Shown here one piece after another: positions 21,301 through 33,300 of a stretch of DNA of 64,000 bases. Source of the stretch: Symsagittifera roscoffensis. Its lineage: Eukaryota; Xenacoelomorpha; Acoela; Convolutidae. How positions within the stretch are numbered: position 1 is the first letter of the stretch; every line of letters starts with the position of its first letter. The translations under genes were made by a program, and so were the position numbers. The notes beneath the pieces are model-generated. The model ran no database searches and had not been told where the DNA came from. It worked only from the letters and a program-made list of their open reading frames with translations. The stretch is from assembly GCF_963678635.1 (NCBI RefSeq), contig NC_087064.1, forward strand, positions 2,665,926-2,729,925, read 5' to 3'.

Positions 21301-24300
21301 ATAGCCTTTCCTAATGTCCTCTCTAATTGTTTCTGCGTATCTTTCGCGCAGCTCAGGGTCTTTACTTAACCTTCTCTCCAATGATTTAAATTGGGCGAGT
21401 GATGAGTAATAATTGTTTGGTAGACTGACATTACTATCAATCCAAAGCATAGGCACAATGTATCTTTCGCCATTGTGAACGGTTTCAGAATTGAGGATGG
21501 ATAAAGCATGTTTATCCGCGGCGGAACGGGCTTCGACTTGTTTGAAAGCACCATACGATTCCAACTCTTACCAGGATTTTATCTGGTCGGTCAGAGAAGA
21601 ATCTTCAACAACACACTTGAAACACGAAGAAGTAGAATTACCGGACGGCGGCAACGGACCACTTAAGACCCAACCTATCGGTAGGCGAACGGAACACGGT
21701 GAGTTTTTATCATCTCCCAAGATGAACTCAATGGGTCTAACGGCGTGGTAGTAATCTTGTCCGATAATAACTTCAACGTCCTCATAAGTATATTGAATGG
21801 GCTTAATAGGTGCTAATTGTGGATATTTGTTCTGCAAATCAGCAATATTGATTAATTCGGAACCAATCCGAATATTGTCCTTAACATATGCACAGAGAGA
21901 AAATACGAAATCACCATTATTCGGCTCGGAGGAAACTGTATACTTGACCCTCTGAGTCTCAACAACGGTGGTCGAATTGAAACCACTAATTGACAAGTTA
22001 ACGAGCTCCCCTACTAAGCCGAGACGGTTTACGAGTGACGAAGACACCCAGGAGTGATTCGATGCACTATCACAAAGAACCAACGTCAGGAGACTGGTTA
22101 CATCCGAGGATACACCAAGTGTTGCAATTGGCAACAACCCTTTAGAAGATTCAATGTCATGTACATCACTAACAGCGGCATGGGTGGAAGTGTTTGTATT
22201 CTCCTTGGATTTGTTTGTTCCAGCCTTATTCGAGACATTTGAATTTTCCTTCCGAGGAAATATTCTTTCGGCCCCATGGAGCAAGACATTATGTGTGCTA
22301 TCACACTCTGGCTTCGGGCACTTTTTTGCTCTAGAACATTGCCGGAAACTATGATTGCCATTGAGGCAAGCGAAGCAAAGTTTCTGTTCAGCTACGTGTT
22401 TTGCTCGCTGAGTAAGATTCTTTTCCTTAAAAACAGCACAATTCCACAATGCATGACTACCCTTACACAAAACGCACGGCGGAAACTTAGACTTATCCTG
22501 AGCCTTACTAGTTACCTGGCTATTGGCTGCCAAAGTTTTGGTTGTTTTTGGTTTAACCGGCTCCTCGTTTTTGCCTTAGAGTTGAGTAAACGTAATCTTT
22601 CATGCCCCTCGGCCTTTTCTTTCAACCAGTTGTTAAAGTCTAAGAGTATTGGTCGATGCCACTTATGTCTAACAGTATGCATTGACCAAGCCTCCTTGAG
22701 GTTAGGCGGAAGTTTACTAACAGCTTGGTTTAACAGGTTAACACTCTTTAGATCATCGTTGAAAGACAATGATTTGAAAACTGCTACGAGGCCAGATATG
22801 GCAGAGGAGAAACTAATGACATTTTCCGAATTGTGCATCTTAAGTGGAGGAAAAGTATTCAGCTTATCAAGATGCGCACCAACAATGGCATGTGGTTGCC
22901 CAAACTTCCGTTGCAAGGTGGCCAGTGCATCCTTGTACATAACGCCACTATAACTAAACTCCGCAATTGCGGTTTTTGCTTTGCCTGTGACGAGCGTTTT
23001 TAAGTATGTCAGTTTCGTATCATCGGTGAGAACAGCGGAATCAACGGTGGACTTAAACTGACCAAACCATTCGTGCCAGTTTAACGGGTTGCCGTCAAAC
23101 TGGGCTAACTTCCATTCAGGAAGATGATCTTTGCGGCTATGCATCAATAATTCTGCCAATTCACGAGCGGAGAGAGGTCGATCCGATGAACAACCTTGGT
23201 TCGGATAAGCAGAAGACGGTGCGTAGTCTTCGTTGACTGGCTGATAACCAGTATTAGTATGATTGACAAAATGCGGAACACGTTGTGGATGAACTGGGGG
23301 ATTATTAAAATACACAGTCTCACCACTAGTATACGGAGCGGCGGTGTTACACGATGGGACAATAGTTGTCACATTAGAAAAAATGTTTCCAGCATTACAA
23401 CACTGAGCAGGCGTGACGATTGGAGTTGTAGCTGCCAATCGCCATAAGTTTGTGTAGTAATCGTTGATATTAGGTGACACAGTATGCGGAACAAAGGGAA
23501 GATTATGTTGCGTCTGGACTGGCGCTGCATGGCAATTAGGTGCCGAAAAGAAAACCGGCGTTGGGTTTACTCCAGAAGATGAGAAGCCATCGCCAGCAAA
23601 TAAGTACTTGTAGCCTTACGCTTAGAGATAAAGTCTTTAACGACGTTCAGAACGAGAATACCTGTTGAACCTAAAATTTCCTCTATATCCTCGGTTCCGT
23701 TCCGTCTACAGTATACGATCGCACAATGTTTGTCCTATACCTTAATAACAAATTGACAAGTTGCTCACGACTCAGCTTGCGGTTATTGTTGCTGCGGTGC
23801 CTACTTATCGAGTTATTAATGGCGTCGTGCCAAATTACAAGATCGTTACGGTGCGACAAGTAGTGATGAAGGTAGTACTGTATTGTTTTCTGAGAGTCCC
23901 TAGCGTTAAAATTCAAACTTAAACCTGGCTTCGTAAAGCAAGTATCTTTGACGCGCTTCTGGGACGGAGCGGGAAGTTTTCGGAGCGCGTGATCCAAAGA
24001 ACTAGCTCCTAGAATGAATACCATACACTTAGGGGACCTATGCGACGGCTTTGTTACGCTTAAGTACCAATGGGGTTGGAAAATTAAGTAGGTCGGTTGA
24101 ACTCCAACAACACACACGGAGTAAACCTGAGGATGAAAGAATTCAACTTAACTCACTTAATATCATCGTACCTGACCACTTAACTTTACTGTCACGCAAC
24201 GAAGTCAATAATCGGACGGGCTGAAACGCCTTTGTTTTACTGGAAGCGAACTGGCTTTCAGTTTCACCAATGGTGGGTGGGGGATCAGGCAAATTGGTTA

Positions 24301-27300
24301 AGTTCCAACAACACACGCGGAAGAAACCTGAGGATGAAAAAACTCAACTTAATTTGCCTGATATTTCGCTACCAGACCACTTAACATAAGGTTGGTTTCA
24401 TCTTACAGCACAGTTTCGCAGAATTCTGGAGACGTTTTGAGGATTTTTTGTTAATTTTTTTACTTTTTTCACAAAATTTTTCAGTAAATTTTGGTCAGCA
24501 GGTTCGAGTCATAAACCAATCCAAAAAACTAGTCCAGTACCTCTTGTCTATGTTCCGATTTCACTGAATAATTTTCCGTTCACATATATCCAAAAATTTT
24601 TGGTATCGAGAAAAAATGTCAAGTCAGTTTGTCTATGTACCGACTTTAAGATACTTCAGTTCAACAGAACTGTCCAAAAATTTTGGGTATTGAGAAAAAT
24701 TACCGAGGGCTAGCTTGCGGGAAAATTTCTAGCATATATGACATCGTATATAAATTTAAAGCACGAATGGAGAGTTTTAAAAGTTTTTGGAAACGTCTTA
24801 CAGTTTTTAATTGGAGATTGGCGACACCGGGAAAAAATCCAAAACTTCGGGTGTCGAGAAAACACAGCTCAAAAGTCCACAATCAGGGCACCGGAACAGG
24901 CCCCTCTTCCAACAGTCTGCTCTTTCGCATGTCTGCTCTGTCGCCTGTCTGCTGACAAGCTCACCTGCTAAATGCATACATCAAATTTTGGCCAAGTAGT
25001 CTTTCGGCTAACTGAGTAATCGCCCAACTTTCGCTTGCGAAGACTTTCAGCCAACTGGGAGTTGGGCCAAATTTGGCTTCCGAGGAGTTTTGGCCAAGTC
25101 AATATTAGACTAATCGGCCGACTTTTGCGTTCGTACGACTTTCGGCAAATTCGGCTAACTGCTACTCTGACTACTTTCGGCCAAATAAAACACTCGTCGT
25201 GTCTCGCCTGTTGAAATGGGCCAAACAAAACAATCGGCCAAACCAAACACTCGTCGTGCCTCGCGTGTTGAAATGGGCCAAACACAACAATCGGCCAAAT
25301 AAAACACTCTGATGTCTGGCAGACTGGACTTTCGGGCAACTGGTCACAATTCGGCCAAACGCCCACTTTCGGCCAACTGACGGAAAGATACATTCGGGTC
25401 CGCCAAACGTTCGAAAGGGAACTAACAACAGTAGTCCCTTGTGGGGCGCCAAAATATGCTCGCTTATCTCCAAACGAAAATAATTGAATCCAAATTCGTA
25501 AATTATTAAAAGATATTCATCGGTAAATAACTCAGGCAATAGATAAATTTCGGTATTTTTCTATTGATCAGGACATCATGCAACATTTTTAGCATCTGCG
25601 CGTTTTTGGTACAAATCGGCGCAAGCTAGCCACAAGAACCGGTCGGTAATGTCCTTGAGACAAATTGCTCTTTTTGGCGGTCAACCTTAATCAAGGCTGA
25701 ACCGAATTAGAACCAAAAAACAGTTAAAATAGGATGTAACCCCCGTTTTTAGTATATTAATACATGGGCAGGTGGGGGACTTGAACCTACGTCAACTGTT
25801 TTTTCACACATATAATCGGCGTTAGCTTACTTTGTCTTAGTCCGCTTGGCCAACTGTGCTTATTTTATATGCATCTATACTCTTGTTTTATTCTACATTT
25901 GAATTGCAACAAGATTAAAGTCCTTTTGTTCGTGACTCGGATTTTGAAATGTAAATTTTGAAGATGTTGTCTCACTGTCGAGAAAAACTGGTCTGAATAG
26001 TTTTGATCTTTCAATCGCTCTGTCAAGAACAAAATGCGAGAAAGTTTAGGCACAAAACTTGATTTTTTTTTGTTTTTCCTAAATCAATTTGATCGGGACA
26101 TTCTATGCTACTTACACAGCAACCAGCTAACCTTGTTTTTAAAAAGAATTCATATTGATTCTAAACTTCAATTTACAGAATGTATTTTAAAATTCAAAAT
26201 AATTTATCCAGGTTTTTTCGTATGTGCTACATGTTGAGAAAAATTTTATGGAAAAACAACTACTAAAAAGTCACACCGCTGATGTTTAAATTATTCTACA
26301 ACAAGGAGTTGTGGTTTATGCATTGGCAGAGGAACTTAAGTTAGAATCAAATGAATTTTGAAAAATTTTATTTCAAAATACTAATCAGATTTTGTACATT
26401 GGGTTCAGGGCTGCTCGTAGTTTCAAATGCAAACCTTCAATCATACGATTTTGGGAACTTACCAGTGGACTTGGCTCAATTTTGAGTAGCAGATACATAC
26501 TGGAAATTTTGCTATCAAGGAGATTTAGTGCTTAATTTTAAGGAGTTTTAGTGCTTAATGTCAACACAGGGTCAGAGGCGCCTACAACCAGGCTGCACAG
26601 TTCCACGGCGTTGCCGCAAATTGATTTTTTTTTTAGTTATAAATGTCCTAACTTTACAATGAATGGTGTCCAGTTTGCGACCAGTTTTCTGCCTTATTAC
26701 ATAATAAACCTTTTTATCGTTTGCGCAACAGTTCGCAATAATATGTTGCCTTTTATGCAAAAAAAAATCTTTTTTGGTACATGTCCTTGTAAAAAGTAAA
26801 AACCAGTTGCTGTTCAAGTAGCATCGAAATATCCGTTCTTTTCACAGTTATCGCAAAAATTTTAAGCAAAAATTAGGAAATGAGGTGGAGGTGCTAAGTA
26901 AACTTTCAATAACCACTTATTAGCAGCCTAATTAAAGAAAGCTTAATTTTTCTGGCATGTTCATCTTCGCTTTGATGTCCTCTGAATGGTGAAATTATTC
27001 AAACCACTGCTTTCTTGACATCAATATTTTTTTTCGAACTTTTCAACTTTTAGCTGGCTTCTATAAGTTATTTACCCCGACCTTCTTCAATGTGTCTTTG
27101 TGGTTACTGGTTTTGCGTACAAAAACGCCCCCATGCTAACTCTCATCTCACTGCTGTTTGTAATGAACAAAATTGTTCCATTAACTAGTTATGATTAATA
27201 TAGTGCTCGGAACAAAAAAAATATCCTACACTTGCCATTTTCGGGCGACGTAATGATTCTCTTTGTGAGCTCCTCGCGATTCCGATTTGGAATCGGCTTC

Positions 27301-30300
27301 AAAAAAGACTTCATACAATGACTGAATCTCAGCTCCATTTTCTTTTCCCAATAACTTGTCGAGGTCATACGTGGCCATTCCCATTTCGGTGAACAAAATC
27401 AGGCTGCCAAGTTGAATTTTGGGACAGATTTGTGGGTTGATTAGCTCGTCGTTCAGTTCCAGAATATGTTCAGCGAAATGTGGGCGTTCTTCACTATTGG
27501 AAACTGTTGCGTCCATGTTCCATTTGTAGAAATTGATTTTGGTGCCTTTCTGGCCAATAATGAAAGCTTGATTGGGTACGAAATTCAGAAAATGATGTTT
27601 TTCTGAAATCAAAGTCTCTAATTGTTGAAAATGTATGACTGTTATCCAATAAAATAAGTAAGAAATCAGCCGGGTGAAAAATCTCTAGGTTCATTAAATT
27701 AGGTAATTTATCCGGCCTTAATTTTCCTAATTTTTATCTAAATTATATTTGCATATGACATAATTTAAACTCAATTTTTTAAAATCAGCCTAATGCGCCA
27801 GCTGTTTCCTCAACTTTACAATTATTTCTACTTGTCTGTTTATGATTGTTTGATCGATTATATATTTGAATTGTTAGAAATGATTTTGAAATTGCATACC
27901 TGGTATGAAGCAAATAGGTTTCTGATTTTCTACGCTGTATACAAAAGGGGAGGAGTGTTCATTGTTCTTCATCAGAATAAATCCCTTCTCGAAATTGGTG
28001 TCGTAGACTTCGTCACAAGGAACACGCGAGTACTGGATTTCTACTAAGTCCACCAGAATAAGAGACGATTGGGCGAAAAGTGTCAGAATATTCTAGAAGG
28101 AATTAAAACGAAGCCCCTGTCAATAAATTTTTTCAAACTTTTCCAAAATTTTTTGTATGTTTAAGAACTCATTTGTACAAATATCGAGAAGAGTATTTGA
28201 AAAGAACTTCAAAAGATTTTAAAAAAACAAGTGTAGTAAAAGTGCCTACAGCATAGAGTATCGGAAGCTGCGACTCCTCAAGGAGATCATTGAATTTGAG
28301 CATCCTTCTTTTGGTCACGCTCACTTTCTTCCACGCACCCGGACTCAAACTCGGCTCTATTTCGTCATTCGCGAAATGATCGTCGTCTCCGAAGTCGAAC
28401 TCGGCCTCGTTGAGTTCGTTCTCGGCTGTCGTCTGCGGCTTCTCGTCTATCACTCGCACCGCGAACTCGTCATCGCCCGCCTCCTCGCGAAACACTACTG
28501 CTTCCTCCTCTTGGTCGCCTTCGTTTTCAATCGCTTAAAATTAAACCACTTTTCCTAATATGTTATATTTAGGGCTAAATTGTCGGCACCATTCTTTTCC
28601 TTTAATGAATCTGAACATAGTTATTAAAGCTAAGACTGCTAATTTGGGAGATTAATTTTCACTTACTCAAAGCGACGAAAACGTGTTAAACATCTAATTA
28701 ACGTAAAAATTGTTATCAAGAGTCGGAGAACGTGGTGAAGACTCTTATACCAATGTCACCGATATTGCCACCAATTTGGATTTATTAAGAAAATTTTTTG
28801 CCTAACTCATGTTTTGTAATTTTGGAAAAATTGAAGGTGTTGTTAATCTTTTTTGTTATGTTTTTTAATCGTATTGGTTAAATTTGGCGGCAAGATGGCC
28901 AGTAAACGCTTGAATTCTTACGTACGCGCAACAAATTCTTCGAAATTTTTCACTTCGAATTCACTCTCCTCATCCTCGAGGTCATCCGGGTCTCGAATCA
29001 CCCACTCGGTCTCCTCGCTCTGCAGTACCACACTCCCTCCGCCGCCGGAGCCACCCGACAGCACGCTTGCAACCACCAAGTTGTCGAAGGAGGCGAAGAA
29101 GGGAAGTGTGAACAGGAGTCGAGAGTCGGATGATTCCCACTCGGCTAAGTGCGGAAGTGAGAGCCACTCTCTCGTCTTAAATAAGGAATATGTGATTTCA
29201 TAAGAATAAAATCTGGGTTCTATTCTTTATTTTTTGTAATAACGAAGTTTCGTGAGTTTGCGATACGGAGCGTACAACTTACGAGTGAATGATATTGCAC
29301 GGAACGTTCAAGTTAGGAGTAAAAATGTTTTGATGATAGTCTAAAGAAGAATCAATTGCGTAAAACTTGCATGTGAAGTTCACAGATTAATTTTTATTGG
29401 CCCAAGTTTTTGCGATTTTGCTTCATTTCCTGCTTGTGCAAGTAAAAAGTTTGACATACTTTGAAAGAGAATAACTCAACGACTGTCCTGGCCACAACCG
29501 AGCAGACATCTGATTGGCTAATCACTCCCTCGATATCTTGTTCGTCGATTTCTTCATTCGATCCTTCCTCGATCTGTGATTGGTCAGTTGATGGTTCGAA
29601 CAGCTCATAGATTTGATGTTGGAGAGCTATGCAATCCATTCCGAGTGCACTTGGAATGAGTCTTGGAGCGAAGTCTTCGAAGTTACTTCTGGATGCTTCA
29701 GCTGATTCACTTTGCTGTGGGAACTTAACAAGAGTCCAGTTGCACTCGTTCACCATTTGCCAGCTAGATCCGTTCCAAATTAGACCCAAACTAAAAAAAA
29801 ATGCGAATTTACTATTTTAAAAATTTTCGATGGATCTCAAGATGAGTTTTGATCAAAGTAATTTTTGAAACTTAAAATGAAGGAGGAGATTTGAATACGA
29901 ACGTTTTTTTTTCAGTATGAAAGAAAAATCATAATTAATTTGAGAAAATCTTATCGTGTTTCGTTATGAAGCGTCAAATCACGTCATTATGCGACAGGTT
30001 TTTGCGAAAGTCAACTCGTAGAAAAAATAAAAAAAATGTATTAAACCCATGTCTTTTTCATCAAATAGATGATTTGTAGGTCTTTCCGGTTATACCCCTC
30101 TCTAACGAATGAATTTGAAAGGGATTTTTTTTCCACTAAGTTGGTTCAACGTCATTAACATGCTAAAAATTTTGACAGGATGTCAAAAGAAGTAACATCT
30201 AAAATGGCCTTTGTTTCAATTTTCTGAAACTTTCTTTGTTTCAAATGTTAATTGGCTGCTATGGGTATCGGCCCTGATACCGGGTGAAAAAATGCGGTAA

Positions 30301-33300
30301 ACCTTAGTTCTATGCGTTCAAAAAGAGATGCGGGAAATACATCCCTTTTGAGGGGGGGGGGGGGGTGTTTGGTTTACTTGACAATTGTATAATCTACAGT
30401 GTTCATTACTTTGGAAGTAGCTCATTGTACATCTTCATGTCGATTCCGTTTTCTTCTTCCGGCAAAACCTCTTCACATGTTCTCTTCTCTGAGTCATAGA
30501 TCCAGAACTTTCTAGAAGTAGTTGACGTCCTCAGCAGTTTGGTACCGCAGTGACTCATTGAGAACACTTTTTGCACATCTTCATCTGAGGAGACAAAAAC
30601 ATAATTAACTGCTTGGAGCATAAATAACTTTAACTACTTGATTGGCTGCGACAGAAACTTATTATTTAAAGTTTTCAAAAAAAAATAAGTAAATATAAAA
30701 TGAGACAGAAGCGGATAGTTTGAGTTCTTTTTGTAAAGAAGCAAAAGCTCAGTATTTTGACATAAATGGTTATAAATATATCCAATAAAATGTCAAATTA
30801 TAGTAGATTTCATGTTTTTTGCCGATTTTTAGTTTACTTAATTATGCAGACAAGAGGAGACCAGAAAATAGTCTTGCATAACGTTTTTATGGATTCGGGA
30901 TTAAACTTAATAAAATATTTTTTTTTGGAAAAAACGTTCTCACCTAGTTTGACAATGGAAGTTGGCTTTATCTTTCCTGTCGGATCGAAATCTTCGTTTT
31001 GATTACACTCCTCTTTTTCCAGGTGTACTGGCATCATTAGAGGAGTTGTACTTCTTTGGAACCAAACTATCGCGTCATTCTTGATTTTGTCTAGAGTCAA
31101 AGTTGAAACATTGCGCTTGTTTCACAAGATATAGATTTCTACCCAGCTAGGACCATTCCCCAGGATCCCCGAGAGAGAAAGAACATACAGCTCTTCAGAG
31201 AGACTCTATATTGGCCCCAATAGTTCCAATCACCATCGCCATTAATCCCCCTTCTCCGGCAACACCCCTCCTGTAACAATCCCCCACATCACCCCCCCAA
31301 AAAAGTTCCCCAAAATCCGTTTCACAGTGGTAAAAAAGTGCGTGTTTCTTGCCGCTGCTCACAATAGATTTTATAACCATTACAGTTCAAGAGTTCAAAC
31401 GTTGACGCGACTTCTAGTAAAAGGAACTCATTTCTAAAAAAAATCATATCTTCAAAAAAACTGATTTTTTTTCGGTTTGCAGCGGACTGAACCCAAGCCT
31501 ATTAGTAATATGAAGTTACTCACAGTTGTTTTGATCGTTTTGATGCAGAAAAAAAATAAAGCATACTCATAGTTGTGTCTTGAGTTGTTTAAGACAATGA
31601 GTTAATACATTTTTAATTGCTTGCTAAGCTAATTCGATAGTTTTCGGTGCAGAAAAAACAAAGAAACATCATCTGACTTACTAATAGTTGTTGTGTCTAT
31701 TTCACTTGAAAATCCTTCAGTTTGCAATACCCGTGACAAACTGTTTGAATCATCTGCTAAACTCTCCCGGTTCACTTCCAGCATCTTCTCAAGGGCAGTT
31801 AAAATTGAATTTCGAGTGCTGGTTTTGCGATAGAGTTCGAAGTTGATGGAGCGAATAGACTGAATCACTCGCTCTATTGTTAGACCTCTGATCAAATAGA
31901 GAAGGTTCTTGAAGTCGCAGTAGAATGTTACGATGTCCTGGAAAGAAATCAGAATTAGATTTCAGAGTAATTATGGAATTAAAAACATAGACAATTTAGC
32001 ATTACTTAAGAAAACATAGCCAACAGACAGTTGGAAAAGATTCAATGAACGCACGTACACAGAAAAAAATACGGACTTAGTTTTTGAAAAAAAATTCAAC
32101 TTTCGAATTTCAAATAAAAAAATAGACGGCGTTAAAGTGTTCTTGAATTTCTAGAACAATTTATGATAGATACTTTTTTGATAAAAATATCCCAATTTGA
32201 GAAAACTGGACCAGTACGTAAAATTTTGTTTTCGCTGGAAAATTCGATAATTAAATTCCAGTTTTTAAACTAGAGGTTTATCTCGTTTTTCGGGACTTTT
32301 ACTCTTTCGCTGTTCGATAGTGGAGCTTGCCTTCCTTTTAACAAAGGAATGAACTGAACTTGAAAAGAAATCAAACCGCGAAAAAATAAATTTGAGCCTG
32401 AACAATTTTTAAGACTCTTCCTGAAAACAACAAAAAAAATCATCGCAACCTATATAAGAGTCTGCATTACGCTCATCGACTCTTAATAAAAAAAAAGAGG
32501 AACAACCATGGAAAAACAGCAAAACTTGAGGTAAAGATCAAAAAAAATTTTAAAAAAAACTCAGATAAATGGTGTTTATATTTATGTTGCACTCTATTTT
32601 TATTTTTTTGGCTTTATATCCATTTAGTCATTGCGTTGATTATTCTCTATATTTTTTCCCTTCCGAACACAATCGAAATATTTTAGCAAGCAATTGAAAA
32701 TGTATTAATTCTTCGCATTAAACGTCTCAAGATAGCTAGAGAGTTACAATTAATAAGTTTTTTTCCCGGATCTTCCCTTTCTTGAACGTGAGCCGACAAT
32801 TAGTAACAGGTGACAATTCTTAACAGCGGCAATTAGTAACAGGCGACCATTGGTAACAAGCGACAATTGGTAACAAGCGACAATTGGTAACAAGCGACAA
32901 TTGGTAACAAGCGACAATTGGTAACAAGCGACAATTGGTAACAAGCGACAATTGGTATTAAGCGACAATTGGTAACAAGCGACAATTGGTAACAGTAGTT
33001 TAAGCGGGGAGCACTAATTCACGCGCAGTATTCCTATCGAGCCAGACGTAAGCACAGCGGAGCGAAGCGGAGAAAACGTATTTTACTTACCAATGCCTTG
33101 TTACGACTTGTCGCCTGTTGCGAATTGTCGCCTGTTACGAATTGTCGCTTGTTACGAATTGTAGCTTGTTTTTCTTACGTGTTTTTCCGTGTTTTTCTTA
33201 CTTGTTGATCGAGTAGTTTCCCGAACTGGAACACAATCTCCTCCATGGCACGTGTATTGTACACGCCGTTGCTCACTTTCAGTTGTTGCCGACTGATGCA

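Larger units (their letters stand above)
17785..25911 (-). mobile_element. BEL/Pao LTR retrotransposon
   Basis: An 8.1-kb element in reverse orientation. The two 457-base LTRs differ at about ten positions, so they are about 98% alike. A 5-base target duplication AGATT is at 17780-17784 and 25912-25916. A primer-binding site, polypurine tract, gag with CCHC knuckles and a pol of protease, RT, RNase H and integrase are present. The coding part has one gag frameshift and one in-frame stop between gag and pol. It is inserted in the large NACHT gene and points the same way. Confidence 0.92.
17678..26017 (-). pseudogene. NWD-like gene exon 27, split by the BEL element (tentative)
   Basis: The coding parts are 26017-25912 and about 17779-17678; the BEL retrotransposon lies between. 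The right part has acceptor TTCTTGACAG(AG) and codes IERSKLFRPVFLDSETTSSK, then a QNPSHEQKDF stretch, up to the target duplication. If the element and one duplication are ignored, the frame stays open into NLIPLYPLQALLE and on to a donor (GAG|GTAGTC at 17746 or CG|GTTTCT at 17678; the latter fits the phase of the next exon). The other two frames are closed. So the element sits in a probable exon. Splice borders on both sides remain uncertain. Confidence 0.45.

Noticed and set aside
25865-26053. Frame reading RLKDQNYSDQFFSTVRQHLQ beside the BEL LTR
   Set aside because: It closes at once across the empty insertion site, while a neighbouring frame stays open.
26460-26512. Possible mini-exon with acceptor GATAG and donor CTG|GTAAGT
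   Set aside because: No phase lets it join both the exon before and after; one option creates a stop at the junction.
28853-29203. Plus-strand frame of about 100 codons with serine/proline-rich protein and a nearby AATAAA
   Set aside because: The minus strand has a phase-consistent exon (21) with blade-like strands over the same bases; the plus frame is its shadow.
30345-30366. Poly-G tract of about 14 bases as a regulatory G-quadruplex
   Set aside because: A single homopolymer run in an intron; likely microsatellite, and length may be a sequencing artefact.
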